NCBI RefSeq assembly: GCF_050589705.1
Contig: NZ_JBNGOT010000017.1
Span: 1 to 64,000 of the forward strand
DNA length: 64,000 bases
Source: Sunxiuqinia rutila
GTDB lineage: Bacteria > Bacteroidota > Bacteroidia > Bacteroidales > Prolixibacteraceae
Direction: 5' to 3'
Every line of letters starts with the position of its first letter. Position 1 is the stretch's first letter. The notes below the pieces were generated by a model. That model did not search any database. It was not told the DNA's origin and saw nothing but the letters and a program-made list of their open reading frames with translations. A program made the position numbers and the translations under genes. Positions 32,913 through 42,216 of this stretch are shown here, piece after piece.

Positions 32913-34394
32913 CTAATTCTTTTCGGGTTTTTCTTTCTTTTTGAACAGGAAGCTAAACAGGCGTTTTAAATTGTGTTGATAAGTTTCCAGGTTTAACAGC
33001 GCCGAGTCGTTAGCCGATTTGTAGGTCAGGAAAATACCTAAAGGCAAAAACAGGAAAGTCGAAAACCACATGCCATTGGTCATATTCCACATGTCTTCGC
33101 GGGCAAACTTTTCGCCTGAGATAGAAACCATGTAGTAGGTAATAAACATCAGTATGGAGACCACAACGGGCATTCCGAGTCCTCCTTTTCGAATGATTGC
33201 GCCAAGGGGAGCTCCAATAAAAAAGAAGATAAGACAAGCTACCGACCAGGTAAACTTGCGGTGTTTTTCCATTGTGACTTTGTTGATGAAATTTTTTCGA
33301 CTATAAAGTTCATTCAGGTTTTGGTTGATGGTTTGCTGGTTGGAGCGTGCCACCCCAAGTGCTGTGCTTATGAGTTCGCTTTGCGCGTGCGAATCCAGCG
33401 ATTGGAACAGATCCTCGAAGTTGGCCAGGGTATCGGCCTGAACCCGATAGTCTCTTTTGAGCGAATCAATGGGTTGTGTCATGCTGAGAACTGCTTTGGA
33501 CAGTGTCTGCGGATAATTCATTGAAACGGCAAATCGTCTAACCCGAGAGCTGTATTCATTATACAAGGAATCTTCCTGGTTGTTGAGTTGCGACAGGTTC
33601 ATCATTTTGTAGGCACTTCTTAGGCGGTTTTCGTCCGTTCGTTGAAAGTCAAACCCTTCAAGTGGTATGGTCACAACCTCTTTCCCAAAGCTCTCCCTAC
33701 GGAAAGCGTAGGTACGGTTTTTTCCTCGTTTGTTAGGTTCCAAGTCTGTTGCCGACTGCCCCGAATACAAGGTCATAACCATGTATTTTTTATCTTCTGA
33801 AATTTTCATGGACCCGGAATCAGCAATGGTTACCTTGATGTTGCCTTTGTTCTCCTTGTGGTCATAAATCATCAAGCCATAAAGCATGTTGGTCTTGTTG
33901 TTTTTCTTGTCAACCTTAATGCTATAGCCGTCAATTTCATTGGTAAATACGCCTTCCGGAATAATCATCTCCGGTTTTTGCTTTTTTACACTGACCAATA
34001 AGGCTCCGAACTTGAGGTTGGTTTTCGGGAGGACATTATTGGAGAAATAAAAGGCAAATAAACTTAAGGCTACCGCAACAACTATTAAAGGGCGCATGAT
34101 GCGAAACAAAGAAATGCCGGAAGCTTTTATGGCAACCAATTCGTAGTTTTCGCCCAAGTTACCAAAGGTCATGATGGAGGCCAGAAGCATGGCTAAAGGG
34201 AATGCCATGGGAATGAGCGCAAAAGAGGCATATAGCAAGAGCTCGGCCACAATGTTCCACTCCAATCCTTTACCAACCATGTCATCAATGTACTTCCACA
34301 GGAATTGCATCAACAGGACAAATACAACGATGAAAAAAGTCATCAGGAAAGGCCCGAAAAAGGTCCTTAAAATAAATAAGTGCAGTCGTTTCAT
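32913..34394 (-). CDS. LptF/LptG family lipopolysaccharide export permease
   Basis: 493 residues. It has the YjgP/YjgQ topology: N-terminal helices (TFFGPFLMTFFIVVFVLLMQFLW and the next at residues 40-100), a large periplasmic beta-jellyroll domain (about 130-330), and C-terminal helices ending in a charged cytoplasmic tail. With LptB and LptC it lifts lipopolysaccharide from the inner membrane to the periplasmic bridge. The insert with two long helical stretches (about 255-345) makes it longer than the 360-residue E. coli proteins, as is usual in Bacteroidota. Only one of the pair is present here. Confidence 0.92.
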   Translation of the reverse strand: MKRLHLFILRTFFGPFLMTFFIVVFVLLMQFLWKYIDDMVGKGLEWNIVAELLLYASFALIPMAFPLAMLLASIMTFGNLGENYELVAIKASGISLFRIMRPLIVVAVALSLFAFYFSNNVLPKTNLKFGALLVSVKKQKPEMIIPEGVFTNEIDGYSIKVDKKNNKTNMLYGLMIYDHKENKGNIKVTIADSGSMKISEDKKYMVMTLYSGQSATDLEPNKRGKNRTYAFRRESFGKEVVTIPLEGFDFQRTDENRLRSAYKMMNLSQLNNQEDSLYNEYSSRVRRFAVSMNYPQTLSKAVLSMTQPIDSLKRDYRVQADTLANFEDLFQSLDSHAQSELISTALGVARSNQQTINQNLNELYSRKNFINKVTMEKHRKFTWSVACLIFFFIGAPLGAIIRKGGLGMPVVVSILMFITYYMVSISGEKFAREDMWNMTNGMWFSTFLFLPLGIFLTYKSANDSALLNLETYQHNLKRLFSFLFKKKEKPEKN

Positions 34395-34416
34395 ATTCTA
34401 TTCTTGGAAACGAATA

Positions 34417-34424
34417 CAAAGCTA
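34417..34424 (-). promoter_or_regulatory. Bacteroidetes -7 box for the LptF/G gene
   Basis: TAGCTTTG on the minus strand, 23 bp before the start codon. Confidence 0.55.
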
Positions 34425-34459
34425 AGGTATTTTAGAGAAATTGAAAGTTAAAAAAATGC

Positions 34460-34837
34460 TTAACAGCCCAGGATGTGTTTTAGGTCTGCAATCTGAGAAT
34501 TCCAGAGGTTTGCAGTTTCTTCTGTTTCGTCCTCATCGGAAAAATCAATGACAATAAGGGAAACATCTCCTGTAAGTTCATCTTTGGAAATCCGAAATTC
34601 AAAGTAGCTGTCTTCTTCATCAACCCAGTTGAAGCGAACAAGTCGGTCTTCCTTGTGTTGCGTTTTTTCAGCTTGCTGCTCAGCGCCTTCCCAAATAAAA
34701 GTGAAAAAGTTGCCTTTTACCTTAACATCATCAGCAAACCATTCAGTCAGCCCTGAAGCTGAACTTAACCGATTGAATAACACCTTGGGAGAACAGTTTA
34801 TCGGGAACTCTAGCCGTATTTTCGTTTTTTCAGTCAT
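34460..34837 (-). CDS. START-like domain protein
   Basis: 125 residues from the ATG at 34837; the frame to 34876 adds a weakly supported N-terminus. The fold pattern is of the AHSA1/START superfamily: F-P-I-N-C-S-P-K-V-L-F-N-R-L, then G-L-T-E-W-F-A-D-D-V and a long C-terminal helix W-N-S-Q-I-A-D-L-K-H-I-L-G. It probably binds a hydrophobic ligand or assists protein folding. No partner is evident; it lies upstream of the LPS permease with a promoter between them. Confidence 0.82.
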   Translation of the reverse strand: MTEKTKIRLEFPINCSPKVLFNRLSSASGLTEWFADDVKVKGNFFTFIWEGAEQQAEKTQHKEDRLVRFNWVDEEDSYFEFRISKDELTGDVSLIVIDFSDEDETEETANLWNSQIADLKHILGC

Positions 34838-35075
34838 TGGGTTTTCGTTTTTTGCAATATAGGTATTATGGCTCAATATAACAATCAGTTAAACATGGAA
34901 GAACTAAAAATCGTTCTTGCCCGGTCTGTTTTTCGAACCATTGAAAAAACAGCACAATTTTTTCGATAGGTTTAATACATTGAATAGCTGAGTTAAACAG
35001 CATAGTTTGGGCTTTTGTTTGAAATTTCATGTAAAAAAAAGTTGCATTGTGTTTACGGCGACAGAAAATAAATAC

Positions 35076-35083
35076 TATATTTG
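35076..35083 (+). promoter_or_regulatory. Bacteroidetes -7 box for tRNA-Met
   Basis: TATATTTG, 19 bp before the mature tRNA 5' end. Confidence 0.6.
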
Positions 35084-35101
35084 CAACCGCTAAAACGGAA
35101 T

Positions 35102-35175
35102 GGCGAGGTAGCTCAGCTGGTTAGAGCGCATGATTCATAATCATGAGGTCGGCGGTTCAAGCCCGCCTCTCGCTA
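35102..35175 (+). tRNA. tRNA-Met, anticodon CAT
   Basis: A 74-base cloverleaf. The acceptor arms GGCGAGG/TCTCGCT have wobble pairs at both ends, D-stem is GCTC/GAGC, anticodon stem CATGA/TCATG with loop TTCATAA, so the anticodon is CAT (35136-35138). The T-arm is GGCGG-TTCAAGC-CCGCC and the discriminator base is A. CCA is not encoded. The anticodon also occurs in tRNA-Ile2 (lysidine-modified) and initiator tRNA; the absence of the three G-C pairs typical of initiators makes elongator Met most likely. Confidence 0.93.
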
Positions 35176-35182
35176 CGGAAGC

Positions 35183-35218
35183 AAGGCAGTTAAGAGATTC
35201 TCTTAACTGCCTTTTTTT
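35183..35218 (+). terminator. Terminator of tRNA-Met
   Basis: AAGGCAGTTAAGAG, 3-base loop, CTCTTAACTGCCTT and then T's: a perfect 14-bp stem, 7 bases after the tRNA. Confidence 0.92.
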
Positions 35219-35283
35219 ATTTTCCTACGTACCATTTGCATACAGAATGGCTTGTGCTAATTCCTGCTTTTTTAGAGTAATTT

Positions 35284-38088
35284 TCACCTTGTTCGAAAAT
35301 TAAACCAAAGCTTTATTGGATAGTTTTCATCTCCTTTGTGTCCTGCAAATCTGCCTTTTTGACTCTTGGGGCCCAATTGTTCTGCTTGTTTGAATTTGGT
35401 GCCAATGGCAGGAATTTCATACAAAAAGGAAATATCTCCTTTCGGAAATGGTGGAAATGTTCCGCCGGCAACGTGTTTGGGGCGGGCTGGGGTAAACAGT
35501 TGGAAAAACAAGTTGGGTGTTTCTGAAACTACGGTAAAATCTGTTTCTGTTGTTTCCAGTGTAGCCCAATACAAATTCCCGTGATATCCTTTAAATTCAG
35601 GGTAGATGAGCTTGTTAAAGCTTTCACCGGTAATGGTGTTGTTATAGCTTTTCTCCCATACTCCCAAATTGCTTCCTTTTAGTCGGTTTTTCCAAACACG
35701 ATAAGGCCCGCGCCCCATCCATTTTACACCGGTACATTTTTCTTCGGGATAGTTGAATGAAATGCCCAGAAAGTCAATGTTGTTTAAGCGACTTGCAGGA
35801 GGGCTGGCTTGTAGCATCAACAGTCCGTTTTTCTGTAGCTCCCACGTCACTTTTTCAGGATAAGATTCGGAATGGATTTCAAACACGAAATTGCCATCTG
35901 CATTCTTGGCCCATTGGGTTGATTTTACACTTGTGTTAGTTCCTGCCGGAAGAGGCCCGCCGGAAAGGGAAAGCGTTCCTTTTTTGTTTTTTACCGAAAG
36001 CAGGTGCCCGTTTTGTTTGTTGAAGGAGATTTCAATCTCTTGAGTCAAGGCGGTAACGGTTTTTTCGGTTTCTGTAATGCGGATCTCTTCGTTGATGGAA
36101 GGGCGGGAGTGAATCAGGTCTGTTGCTTTTTCGTTGGGCTGGATGACTGGCCAGGTCCAGGTATAGAGTTGATAGCCTTGGTGGTCAATGGCTGTAAACT
36201 CAAAGATATCGGCTGTTAATAAGGCCTCTTGGCAGTCTATTTGTATTCTGGCTGTCTCACCCGGTAATGCGTCAGGACTTGGCATGATACCACTACCGGT
36301 AATTTCTTTTTGAGTACTTCCAATCGGTATTTTGTACGCTTCCCATCTAAAAACACAGTTCTTGAGATTGGTGTAGGTGAATTTGTTTTTCAGAAATAGT
36401 ATCCCATTCCATTGGCGATTGATGGTTACTGGTTCTGGTTGAACCGGTGACCAGATTTCTTTGATGGTGTAAAAGCTCCCTTCTTTTTCGCGGTGAGGTC
36501 CCAGAATTCCGTCGGGAGCATGGTTGCCATCGCTATCGTAGGTGGTGCCAGGAAGGTCAGTTCGAAGCACTGCTTCATCAGCCAGCACCCACAAAAAGGC
36601 ACCGGCATGGAGGGGGGACGATTCGTAACTGCGCCAATATTCCTCCAACCCTGCACCATGACCACCGTCGTATAGTCCATGGAGTAGCTCGGTGGGCATA
36701 AACGGATCGTTTCCATAGGTGAACCGGCCAGAGGCATATTCAAACTCCGGGTAGTGGTGGGTGTCTGCACCATTGCGCAACAGCCATGGATAAAGTACCG
36801 GCCGCTGTTGAATGTCGTAGGTATGGAAGTTTTTTTCGTTGGCAAAATCCCAGCCGCCCTCATTGCCGTGGTTCCAGATCACAACGCTGGGATGATTGTG
36901 GTCGCGCAGTACGGTTTCTTTTACCAGTTTGGGGCCAACGATGGTGTCATAGCTGTCTTGCCAGCCGGTAACTTCATTTAGAACGAACAGGCCGATGGAA
37001 TCGCACAACTCCAGAAAACGTTTGTCTGGGACGTAGTGTGAACAGCGCACGGCATTCATATTCATTTCTTTCATCAGCCGAATGTCGGTGAGGTGATTCT
37101 CTTCGCTGAGGGCACGACCTGTTTCGGGCCAGAACGAATGGCGGTTCACGCCTTTGAAGACCACTTTTTCGTCGTTGATGTAGAATCCATCATGCTTGCG
37201 AAGTTCCACCGTGCGAAATCCAATGCGCTCGGTTACTTCGTGCACAATGGACTGATCCCTTTTTAGTGTGATCTTCATGTCGTATAAAGTCGGCCATTCC
37301 GGATTCCATGCGCGGATGTTTTCAAATTTTCCGGAAATAACCATTTCGCTCATTCCCTTTCGAATTTCAGAGGGGGCAATTGCACCAACTTTGTTTCCTT
37401 CAATATCAAGAAGTTCTGCGGAAACAGAATCGTTGGTTTTAACATGATTTAGTTCTATTAATGCGCTGAAGGTTCCGTCGGCTCTGGCATCAATGGCTGC
37501 TCGTTGAATGTGGGTTTTGGGAAGCACTTCGAGAAAAACGGGACGGAAGATTCCGCCAAAAATCCAAAAGTCAGCCTGGCGTTCGGCGCGGTTTACCGAC
37601 TCATTGTCGGAGTGTTTCGCGACATCGACTTCCAGAAGATTCGTGGTGCCGAATTTTAACAATTGGCTAATATCATATTTAAACCGGTAGAACGCGCCTT
37701 GGTGCATCGCTCCGGCTGATTTTCCATTGATTTTCACACGGGTGTCGGTCATTGAGCCATCGAAAACCAGGTTGATGGTTTTGCCCTTCCATGTTGCCGG
37801 CACTTCAAATTCGTGTTTGTAAAGTCCGTGTTCTTTACCGAGCTTAAGGTCCTTGTTCCGCCAGTCGTGTCCGTAGTTATAGGTTCCAAAGCCTTGCAAC
37901 TCCCAATTGGAGGGGACTGGAATTTGTGTCCACTTACCGCAGTTCTGGCCGTCGGTGCAGTAAAAATCCCAGTCAACAGTATTGGCGGCATCGGTTCCGG
38001 AGAGGTAGATTATTTCAGTGGTTTGAGAAAAAGCGCTTAGCGAAAGTCCAGCAATGATAAGGACAAGAAGTGATCGAAGGAGGTGCAT
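35284..38088 (-). CDS. Secreted glycoside hydrolase family 2 (beta-galactosidase-like)
   Basis: 934 residues. The signal peptide MHLLRSLLVLIIAGLSLSAFSQ is followed by a sugar-binding jellyroll with W-E-L-Q-G-F-G-T-Y-N-Y, an Ig-like domain, and a TIM barrel with VNRHSFWPETGRAL. NHGNEGG carries the acid/base Glu410 by count, and PTELL the nucleophile candidate Glu467. C-terminal domains include a beta-sandwich of the beta-galactosidase small-chain type (KCTGVKWMGRGPYRVW). It is exported, so it acts on polysaccharide or glycoprotein outside or in the periplasm. GH2 also includes beta-mannosidases and glucuronidases; the layout favours beta-galactosidase. It is monocistronic. Confidence 0.9.
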   Translation of the reverse strand: MHLLRSLLVLIIAGLSLSAFSQTTEIIYLSGTDAANTVDWDFYCTDGQNCGKWTQIPVPSNWELQGFGTYNYGHDWRNKDLKLGKEHGLYKHEFEVPATWKGKTINLVFDGSMTDTRVKINGKSAGAMHQGAFYRFKYDISQLLKFGTTNLLEVDVAKHSDNESVNRAERQADFWIFGGIFRPVFLEVLPKTHIQRAAIDARADGTFSALIELNHVKTNDSVSAELLDIEGNKVGAIAPSEIRKGMSEMVISGKFENIRAWNPEWPTLYDMKITLKRDQSIVHEVTERIGFRTVELRKHDGFYINDEKVVFKGVNRHSFWPETGRALSEENHLTDIRLMKEMNMNAVRCSHYVPDKRFLELCDSIGLFVLNEVTGWQDSYDTIVGPKLVKETVLRDHNHPSVVIWNHGNEGGWDFANEKNFHTYDIQQRPVLYPWLLRNGADTHHYPEFEYASGRFTYGNDPFMPTELLHGLYDGGHGAGLEEYWRSYESSPLHAGAFLWVLADEAVLRTDLPGTTYDSDGNHAPDGILGPHREKEGSFYTIKEIWSPVQPEPVTINRQWNGILFLKNKFTYTNLKNCVFRWEAYKIPIGSTQKEITGSGIMPSPDALPGETARIQIDCQEALLTADIFEFTAIDHQGYQLYTWTWPVIQPNEKATDLIHSRPSINEEIRITETEKTVTALTQEIEISFNKQNGHLLSVKNKKGTLSLSGGPLPAGTNTSVKSTQWAKNADGNFVFEIHSESYPEKVTWELQKNGLLMLQASPPASRLNNIDFLGISFNYPEEKCTGVKWMGRGPYRVWKNRLKGSNLGVWEKSYNNTITGESFNKLIYPEFKGYHGNLYWATLETTETDFTVVSETPNLFFQLFTPARPKHVAGGTFPPFPKGDISFLYEIPAIGTKFKQAEQLGPKSQKGRFAGHKGDENYPIKLWFNFRTR

Positions 38089-38555
38089 ATGTTTGAATGT
38101 TTAGATTAGGTTAACGAATTGTTTCGCTTTGTAATTTAGTGATTTTTTTAGATAGGGGATCGTGAGTGGTTTTCTCCCAGATACTTCGGGGTGAAAAGAA
38201 CAAGGGAAGGAGAAGGATCAAGCGTGGATGGAAAACCTTATGCCTTGGGACTGTGTTTGGATGGGTGTGCGCTTGGGCTGCTGTTCCATTGGGGCTTGTG
38301 GCAGAGAATACCGTTAAATGATTTTTGGTGCTGTTGTTTGTGTGTTGATATCGTGTAGCTTATGTGGCTGTGTGAATTGGCAGCGGTAAAGAGGATGTTG
38401 ATAAAATGATCAATGCGCTTTTCAATCTTGTAAAAGTCGTTATGAAATAGTAAAAGCGGTAGGGGTTTTAGGCAAAAACAAACCAATTTCATACCTTTGT
38501 GCGCCTGAAATTAAACAAATTCAAAGAAAATAATCACTAAAAATAAAGAATTGAT
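38089..38555. other. Divergent intergenic region between GH2 gene and dapL
   Basis: 467 bp. The only sizeable open frame (minus 38238-38492, 84 codons) has unusual composition and no leader or domain, and I do not call it a gene. The plus-strand box TACCTTTG at 38492-38499 serves dapL. I found no hairpin or repeat that stands out, so the length may reflect a decayed gene. Confidence 0.45.
38492..38499 (+). promoter_or_regulatory. Bacteroidetes -7 box for dapL
   Basis: TACCTTTG, 56 bp before the dapL start codon. Confidence 0.58.
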
Positions 38556-39785
38556 ATGGCATTAATTAATGAGCATTATCTGAAATTGCAAGCGGGCTAT
38601 TTGTTTCCCGAAATTGGACGACGTGTGAGCGAGTTTGTGGCGGCCAATCCCGACAAGAAAATTATAAAAATGGGAATCGGGGATGTTACGCGTCCTTTGG
38701 TTCCGACCGTGCTGAAAGCTTTTCATGAAGGAGTTGATGAGCAAGGAAAAGCAGCGTCGTTTAAAGGTTACGGACCCGAGCAAGGCTATGAATTTTTGCG
38801 CAAAGCCATTGCTGAGCATGCCTATCAGGCCAATGGAATTAATATTCCGGCTGATGATATTATTGTTTCGGATGGTTCGAAGTGTGATACCGGAAATATC
38901 CAGGAAATTTTTGGTGCCAGCAATAAGATTGCGATCTGCGATCCGGTTTATCCGGTTTATGCCGATACCACAGTGATGTCGGGCAAAACCGGAGTTTGCC
39001 AGGATAATGGCTACTACGAGGGAGTCATTTACATGCCTTGTACTGAAGAAAACGGATTTACTCCTGATTTGCCGACAGAGCGTCCGGATTTGATTTTCTT
39101 GTGCTATCCGAACAACCCAACCGGAACGGTTGCCAGCAAAGAAGAATTGGCGAAGTGGGTGAACTATGCCCGCGAAAACAAGTGTGTCATTTTATTTGAT
39201 GCTGCTTATGAGGCCTTTATTACCGATCCGGCTATCCCGCGTTCGATTTATGAAATTGAAGGAGCGAAAGAAGTAGCCATTGAGTTCCGCAGCTTTTCAA
39301 AAACGGCTGGTTTTACCGGAACGCGTTGTGCATTCACTGTAATTCCTGAAGAACTGAAAGCTTACGACAGCGAAGGAAATGCACACTCGGTAAAGAAATT
39401 GTGGTTGCGTCGTCATTCCACTAAGTTCAACGGAGTTTCTTATCCGGTTCAAAAAGCAGCAGCAGCAGTTTTTACACCTGAAGGAAAAAAAGAGGTGGAA
39501 GAAGTGATTGCTTATTACCTGGAAAATGCCCGGATTATGCGCGAAAGCCTTGAAGAAATTGGTTACTCGGTATATGGTGGAGTTAATGCGCCTTATGTTT
39601 GGGTAAAAACCAAGGGAGGAATGACTTCCTGGGAGTTTTTCGATAAGGTGTTGAGCGAAGCCAATGTGGTTGGTACTCCCGGTTCCGGGTTTGGACCTGC
39701 CGGTGAAGGCTATTTCCGCTTTTCGGCCTTTGCTGATCGTGATAGTGTGCTTGAAGCCATGACGCGCATCAAGAATTTGAGCTAA
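38556..39785 (+). CDS. dapL: LL-diaminopimelate aminotransferase
   Basis: 409 residues. A PLP enzyme that turns tetrahydrodipicolinate directly into LL-diaminopimelate, bypassing three steps of the E. coli route to lysine and cell wall. The motifs are MGIGDVTRPL, SDGSKCDTGNIQ, CYPNNPTGTV and SFSKTAGFTGTR, whose lysine carries PLP; the C-terminal R of Y-F-R-F-S-A-F binds the substrate carboxylate. Size and N-terminus match bacterial DapL from Bacteroidota. No other lysine genes are adjacent; a terminator follows. Confidence 0.96.
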   Translation: MALINEHYLKLQAGYLFPEIGRRVSEFVAANPDKKIIKMGIGDVTRPLVPTVLKAFHEGVDEQGKAASFKGYGPEQGYEFLRKAIAEHAYQANGINIPADDIIVSDGSKCDTGNIQEIFGASNKIAICDPVYPVYADTTVMSGKTGVCQDNGYYEGVIYMPCTEENGFTPDLPTERPDLIFLCYPNNPTGTVASKEELAKWVNYARENKCVILFDAAYEAFITDPAIPRSIYEIEGAKEVAIEFRSFSKTAGFTGTRCAFTVIPEELKAYDSEGNAHSVKKLWLRRHSTKFNGVSYPVQKAAAAVFTPEGKKEVEEVIAYYLENARIMRESLEEIGYSVYGGVNAPYVWVKTKGGMTSWEFFDKVLSEANVVGTPGSGFGPAGEGYFRFSAFADRDSVLEAMTRIKNLS

Positions 39786-39804
39786 TTACATCGTATAGCA
39801 TAAC

Positions 39805-39845
39805 GAAGAGCCTTGGTAATGCATTTATCAAGGCTCTTTTTTTTG
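39805..39845 (+). terminator. Terminator after dapL
   Basis: GAAGAGCCTTG, 13-base loop, CAAGGCTCTTTTTTTT: an 11-bp stem (one end G-T) followed by a T-run. Confidence 0.88.
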
Positions 39846-39962
39846 CTGATTTTGAAGGACCAGCAAACATGCAGGAAGAGTGACTTGTTTGAAGGAAGAC
39901 ATAAAGACTGTTAAAAGCCGTTAAGCTTTGTTGGATTGCACGTATAAGTAAATGTAAAGTGT

Positions 39963-39970
39963 TAAATTTG
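39963..39970 (+). promoter_or_regulatory. Bacteroidetes -7 box just before the CarboxypepD_reg gene
   Basis: TAAATTTG, only 8 bp before the ATG. Transcription would begin within a few bases of the start codon, giving an almost leaderless mRNA, or a later start could be used. Confidence 0.5.
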
Positions 39971-39978
39971 TTTTTACC

Positions 39979-40731
39979 ATGAGAAAACTGATTATCCTTC
40001 TTCCATTTTTGCTGAGCCTGTTCGCTGTCCGGGGTACAGCACAAGACCTGGCCGATATTGATCCGATTCTAATTCAGCTAAAAGGTCAGGTGTTGAATCG
40101 TGACGATGGTTTACCCGTTCCGTACGTGCATGTGGTAAATTTGCGTACTCACGGCGGAACAACCACCAACTCGGAGGGGAAGTTTGTCATGGATATGTTG
40201 AATATCGATAGCCTGGCCATTTCAGCCATGGGCTTTATGAAAGAATATGTGCAAGTGCCACCCAAACACCATCCGGACAGCTTGTTTGTCATTTGGGTGC
40301 GTCCCCTTCGGTTTGCCATTGGGGAAGTGGAAGTAAAAGGAAAATCGAACAAGGTGAATATGGAAGGAATATCAACCGGGAAGCCCGTTGATATTGATCC
40401 GGAGTTGCGTGGCGACGCTTTCAACACCAAGCCTCCCTGGTATGCTGCGGTTTTTTCACCAGCCTCATTTATTCAGTATCATGTCAGCCGGAAAGAGAAG
40501 CAAAAGCGACAAGTGCGCAGTGCTATAGTTTCAGAAAAGCGCTGGGAATACCTTTCGCAATACTACAGTAAAGAGATTGTTATGGAGCTGACCGGCCTGG
40601 ATGAGGCGGAAGCTGATTCTTTCATGATTTATTTCAATTCCAAAGGAATCCTCAATGAGGTAAACAATAATTACCAGGTGCGGGAAGCAATTCTGAATCA
40701 ATATGAATTGTATAAGCAGGAGCAGGAATAA
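39979..40731 (+). CDS. Secreted CarboxypepD_reg-like domain protein
   Basis: 250 residues. The signal peptide MRKLIILLPFLLSLFAVRGTAQ is followed by a carboxypeptidase regulatory-like beta-sandwich (residues 35-110), with the family pattern LKGQVLNRDDGLPVPYVHVVN and GGTTTNSEGKF. The C-terminal half is helical, with KRWEYLSQYYSKEIVMELTGLDEAEAD. The domain often caps TonB-linked receptors, but here it stands alone. It is likely a periplasmic or outer-membrane-associated protein of unknown job. Confidence 0.8.
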   Translation: MRKLIILLPFLLSLFAVRGTAQDLADIDPILIQLKGQVLNRDDGLPVPYVHVVNLRTHGGTTTNSEGKFVMDMLNIDSLAISAMGFMKEYVQVPPKHHPDSLFVIWVRPLRFAIGEVEVKGKSNKVNMEGISTGKPVDIDPELRGDAFNTKPPWYAAVFSPASFIQYHVSRKEKQKRQVRSAIVSEKRWEYLSQYYSKEIVMELTGLDEAEADSFMIYFNSKGILNEVNNNYQVREAILNQYELYKQEQE

Positions 40732-40866
40732 GACATCCGGTTTTGGTTTTCAGCCTTCAATTTTCAGAATCGGTTTTGGTTTGAACAAACTTAATGGTTC
40801 AATCTTACCCTGCGGTGTGTCAATCTGAATTCTTTTTCCGAACTTTGCAGCGATTTAAAACAAGTT

Positions 40867-41685
40867 ATGACAAAGAAATTTAAGTCTGAAGGACACCAGT
40901 TTTCGAAAATGAACAAGTCGAATGAGGAACAACAGTTTTCTGAAAAAAGAAAAATAAGTCTTGTTAAAAAGTCCGATCGGGAGATCCGACTGAATAAGTT
41001 TATTGCCAATGCAGGTATTTGCTCGCGTCGCGAAGCCGATCAGTTGATTGAAAAAGGAGAGGTGCAGGTTAATGGAGAAGTGATTACTAGCCTGGGTTAT
41101 AAAGTAACCTCTAAAGATGAGGTGGTTTATAAAGGAAAAGCCATTAGTGCCGAGAAAAAAGTGTATGTGCTTTTAAATAAGCCCAAAGGGTTTGTAACCA
41201 CCATGGATGATCCGCATGCTGAAAAGATGGTTATTTCGTTGGTGAAAAATGCCTGTAAGGAACGCATTTACCCCGTGGGGCGGCTGGATAAAGACACTAC
41301 TGGACTGTTGTTGTTTACCAACGATGGCGAGATGACAACCAAATTGACACATCCCAGCTACGAGAAGAAAAAAATCTATCATGTATTTCTGGATAAAGAA
41401 TTTACTCAGGCCGATATGGATCAGGTGAAAACCGGTATTGAACTGGAAGACGGCTTTATTGCTGCTGATGCCATTAGTTTTGTAGATGAGACAGATAAGC
41501 GCCAAGTTGGTATTGAAATTCATTCCGGAAAAAACCGGATTGTTCGTCGGATTTTTGCTCATTTGGGCTATCGCGTATTAAAACTCGACCGGGTAATGTT
41601 TGCTGGGTTGACCAAGAAAAGACTGCCTCGTGGCACCTGGCGTTTTTTAACCGAGAAGGAGATTGGCTTTTTAAAAATGAGTTAG
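40867..41685 (+). CDS. S4-domain rRNA pseudouridine synthase (RluB/RsuA-like)
   Basis: 272 residues. A 40-residue basic N-terminal extension precedes the S4 RNA-binding domain (RLNKFIANAGICSRREADQLI, about 43-100). The catalytic domain has PVGRLDKDTTGLLLFTNDG with the essential aspartate. The C-terminal S-G-K-N-R-I-V-R-R-I-F and R-G-T-W-R are typical of the RsuA/RluB/RluE/RluF branch. The exact rRNA position is uncertain; RluB is likely for the single such gene in many Bacteroidota. The ECF sigma gene starts 38 bp downstream and may be in the same transcript. Confidence 0.92.
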   Translation: MTKKFKSEGHQFSKMNKSNEEQQFSEKRKISLVKKSDREIRLNKFIANAGICSRREADQLIEKGEVQVNGEVITSLGYKVTSKDEVVYKGKAISAEKKVYVLLNKPKGFVTTMDDPHAEKMVISLVKNACKERIYPVGRLDKDTTGLLLFTNDGEMTTKLTHPSYEKKKIYHVFLDKEFTQADMDQVKTGIELEDGFIAADAISFVDETDKRQVGIEIHSGKNRIVRRIFAHLGYRVLKLDRVMFAGLTKKRLPRGTWRFLTEKEIGFLKMS

Positions 41686-41723
41686 TGTAATTTATTCGGG
41701 AAGTCCAGACTAATAGCATTGCT

Positions 41724-42206
41724 TTGGAAAAGGAATTTGTCAAGATCATATCACAAAATCAAGGGATCATCCATAAGGTATGTTCCATTTATTGTGATTC
41801 TGAAGAAGATCGTCGCGATTTGTTTCAGGAGATTCTGGCGCAATTGTGGAAGTCTTTTCCTTCTTTTCGAAGCGAAGCCAAATTTTCAACCTGGATGTAC
41901 CGGGTTGCCCTGAATACTGCCATCACGAGTTTCAAGAAGAATAAACGCCAGCCAGATAAAAGTGCCATTGAAATCGGCAATTTCCAACTGGCTGAGGAAG
42001 AGTATGATCATGAAATGGAGGAGCAAATTAAACTTTTGCATCAGGCCATTGCTAACCTCAGCGGCGTCGAAAAGTCCATCGTACTGCTGTATCTTGAGAA
42101 CAAAAAGTACGAAGAGATTGCTGAAATAACCGGTATTACCCAGAATTATGTGCGCGTGAAAATGAACCGGATTAAAAAGAAGTTGAAAAAATACATGAAT
42201 AACTGA
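41724..42206 (+). CDS. ECF-type RNA polymerase sigma factor
   Basis: 160 residues from a TTG start at 41724; the frame is bounded by a TAA at 41688-41690 and no ATG or GTG precedes it. Sigma-2 is seen as CDSEEDRRDLFQEILAQLWKSF with FSTWMYRVALN, and sigma-4 as AIANLSGVEKSIVLLYLENKKYEEIAEITG with a helix-turn-helix. Group 4 sigma factors usually answer to a membrane anti-sigma; the next gene encodes a four-helix membrane protein with a cytoplasmic N-terminus, a good candidate partner. Confidence 0.9.
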   Translation: MEKEFVKIISQNQGIIHKVCSIYCDSEEDRRDLFQEILAQLWKSFPSFRSEAKFSTWMYRVALNTAITSFKKNKRQPDKSAIEIGNFQLAEEEYDHEMEEQIKLLHQAIANLSGVEKSIVLLYLENKKYEEIAEITGITQNYVRVKMNRIKKKLKKYMNN

Positions 42207-42216
42207 ATTCAGAGTA

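Noticed and set aside
38238..38492. 84-codon frame in the long GH2-dapL gap
   Set aside because: No start signal or domain, and its 5' end abuts the dapL promoter box region.
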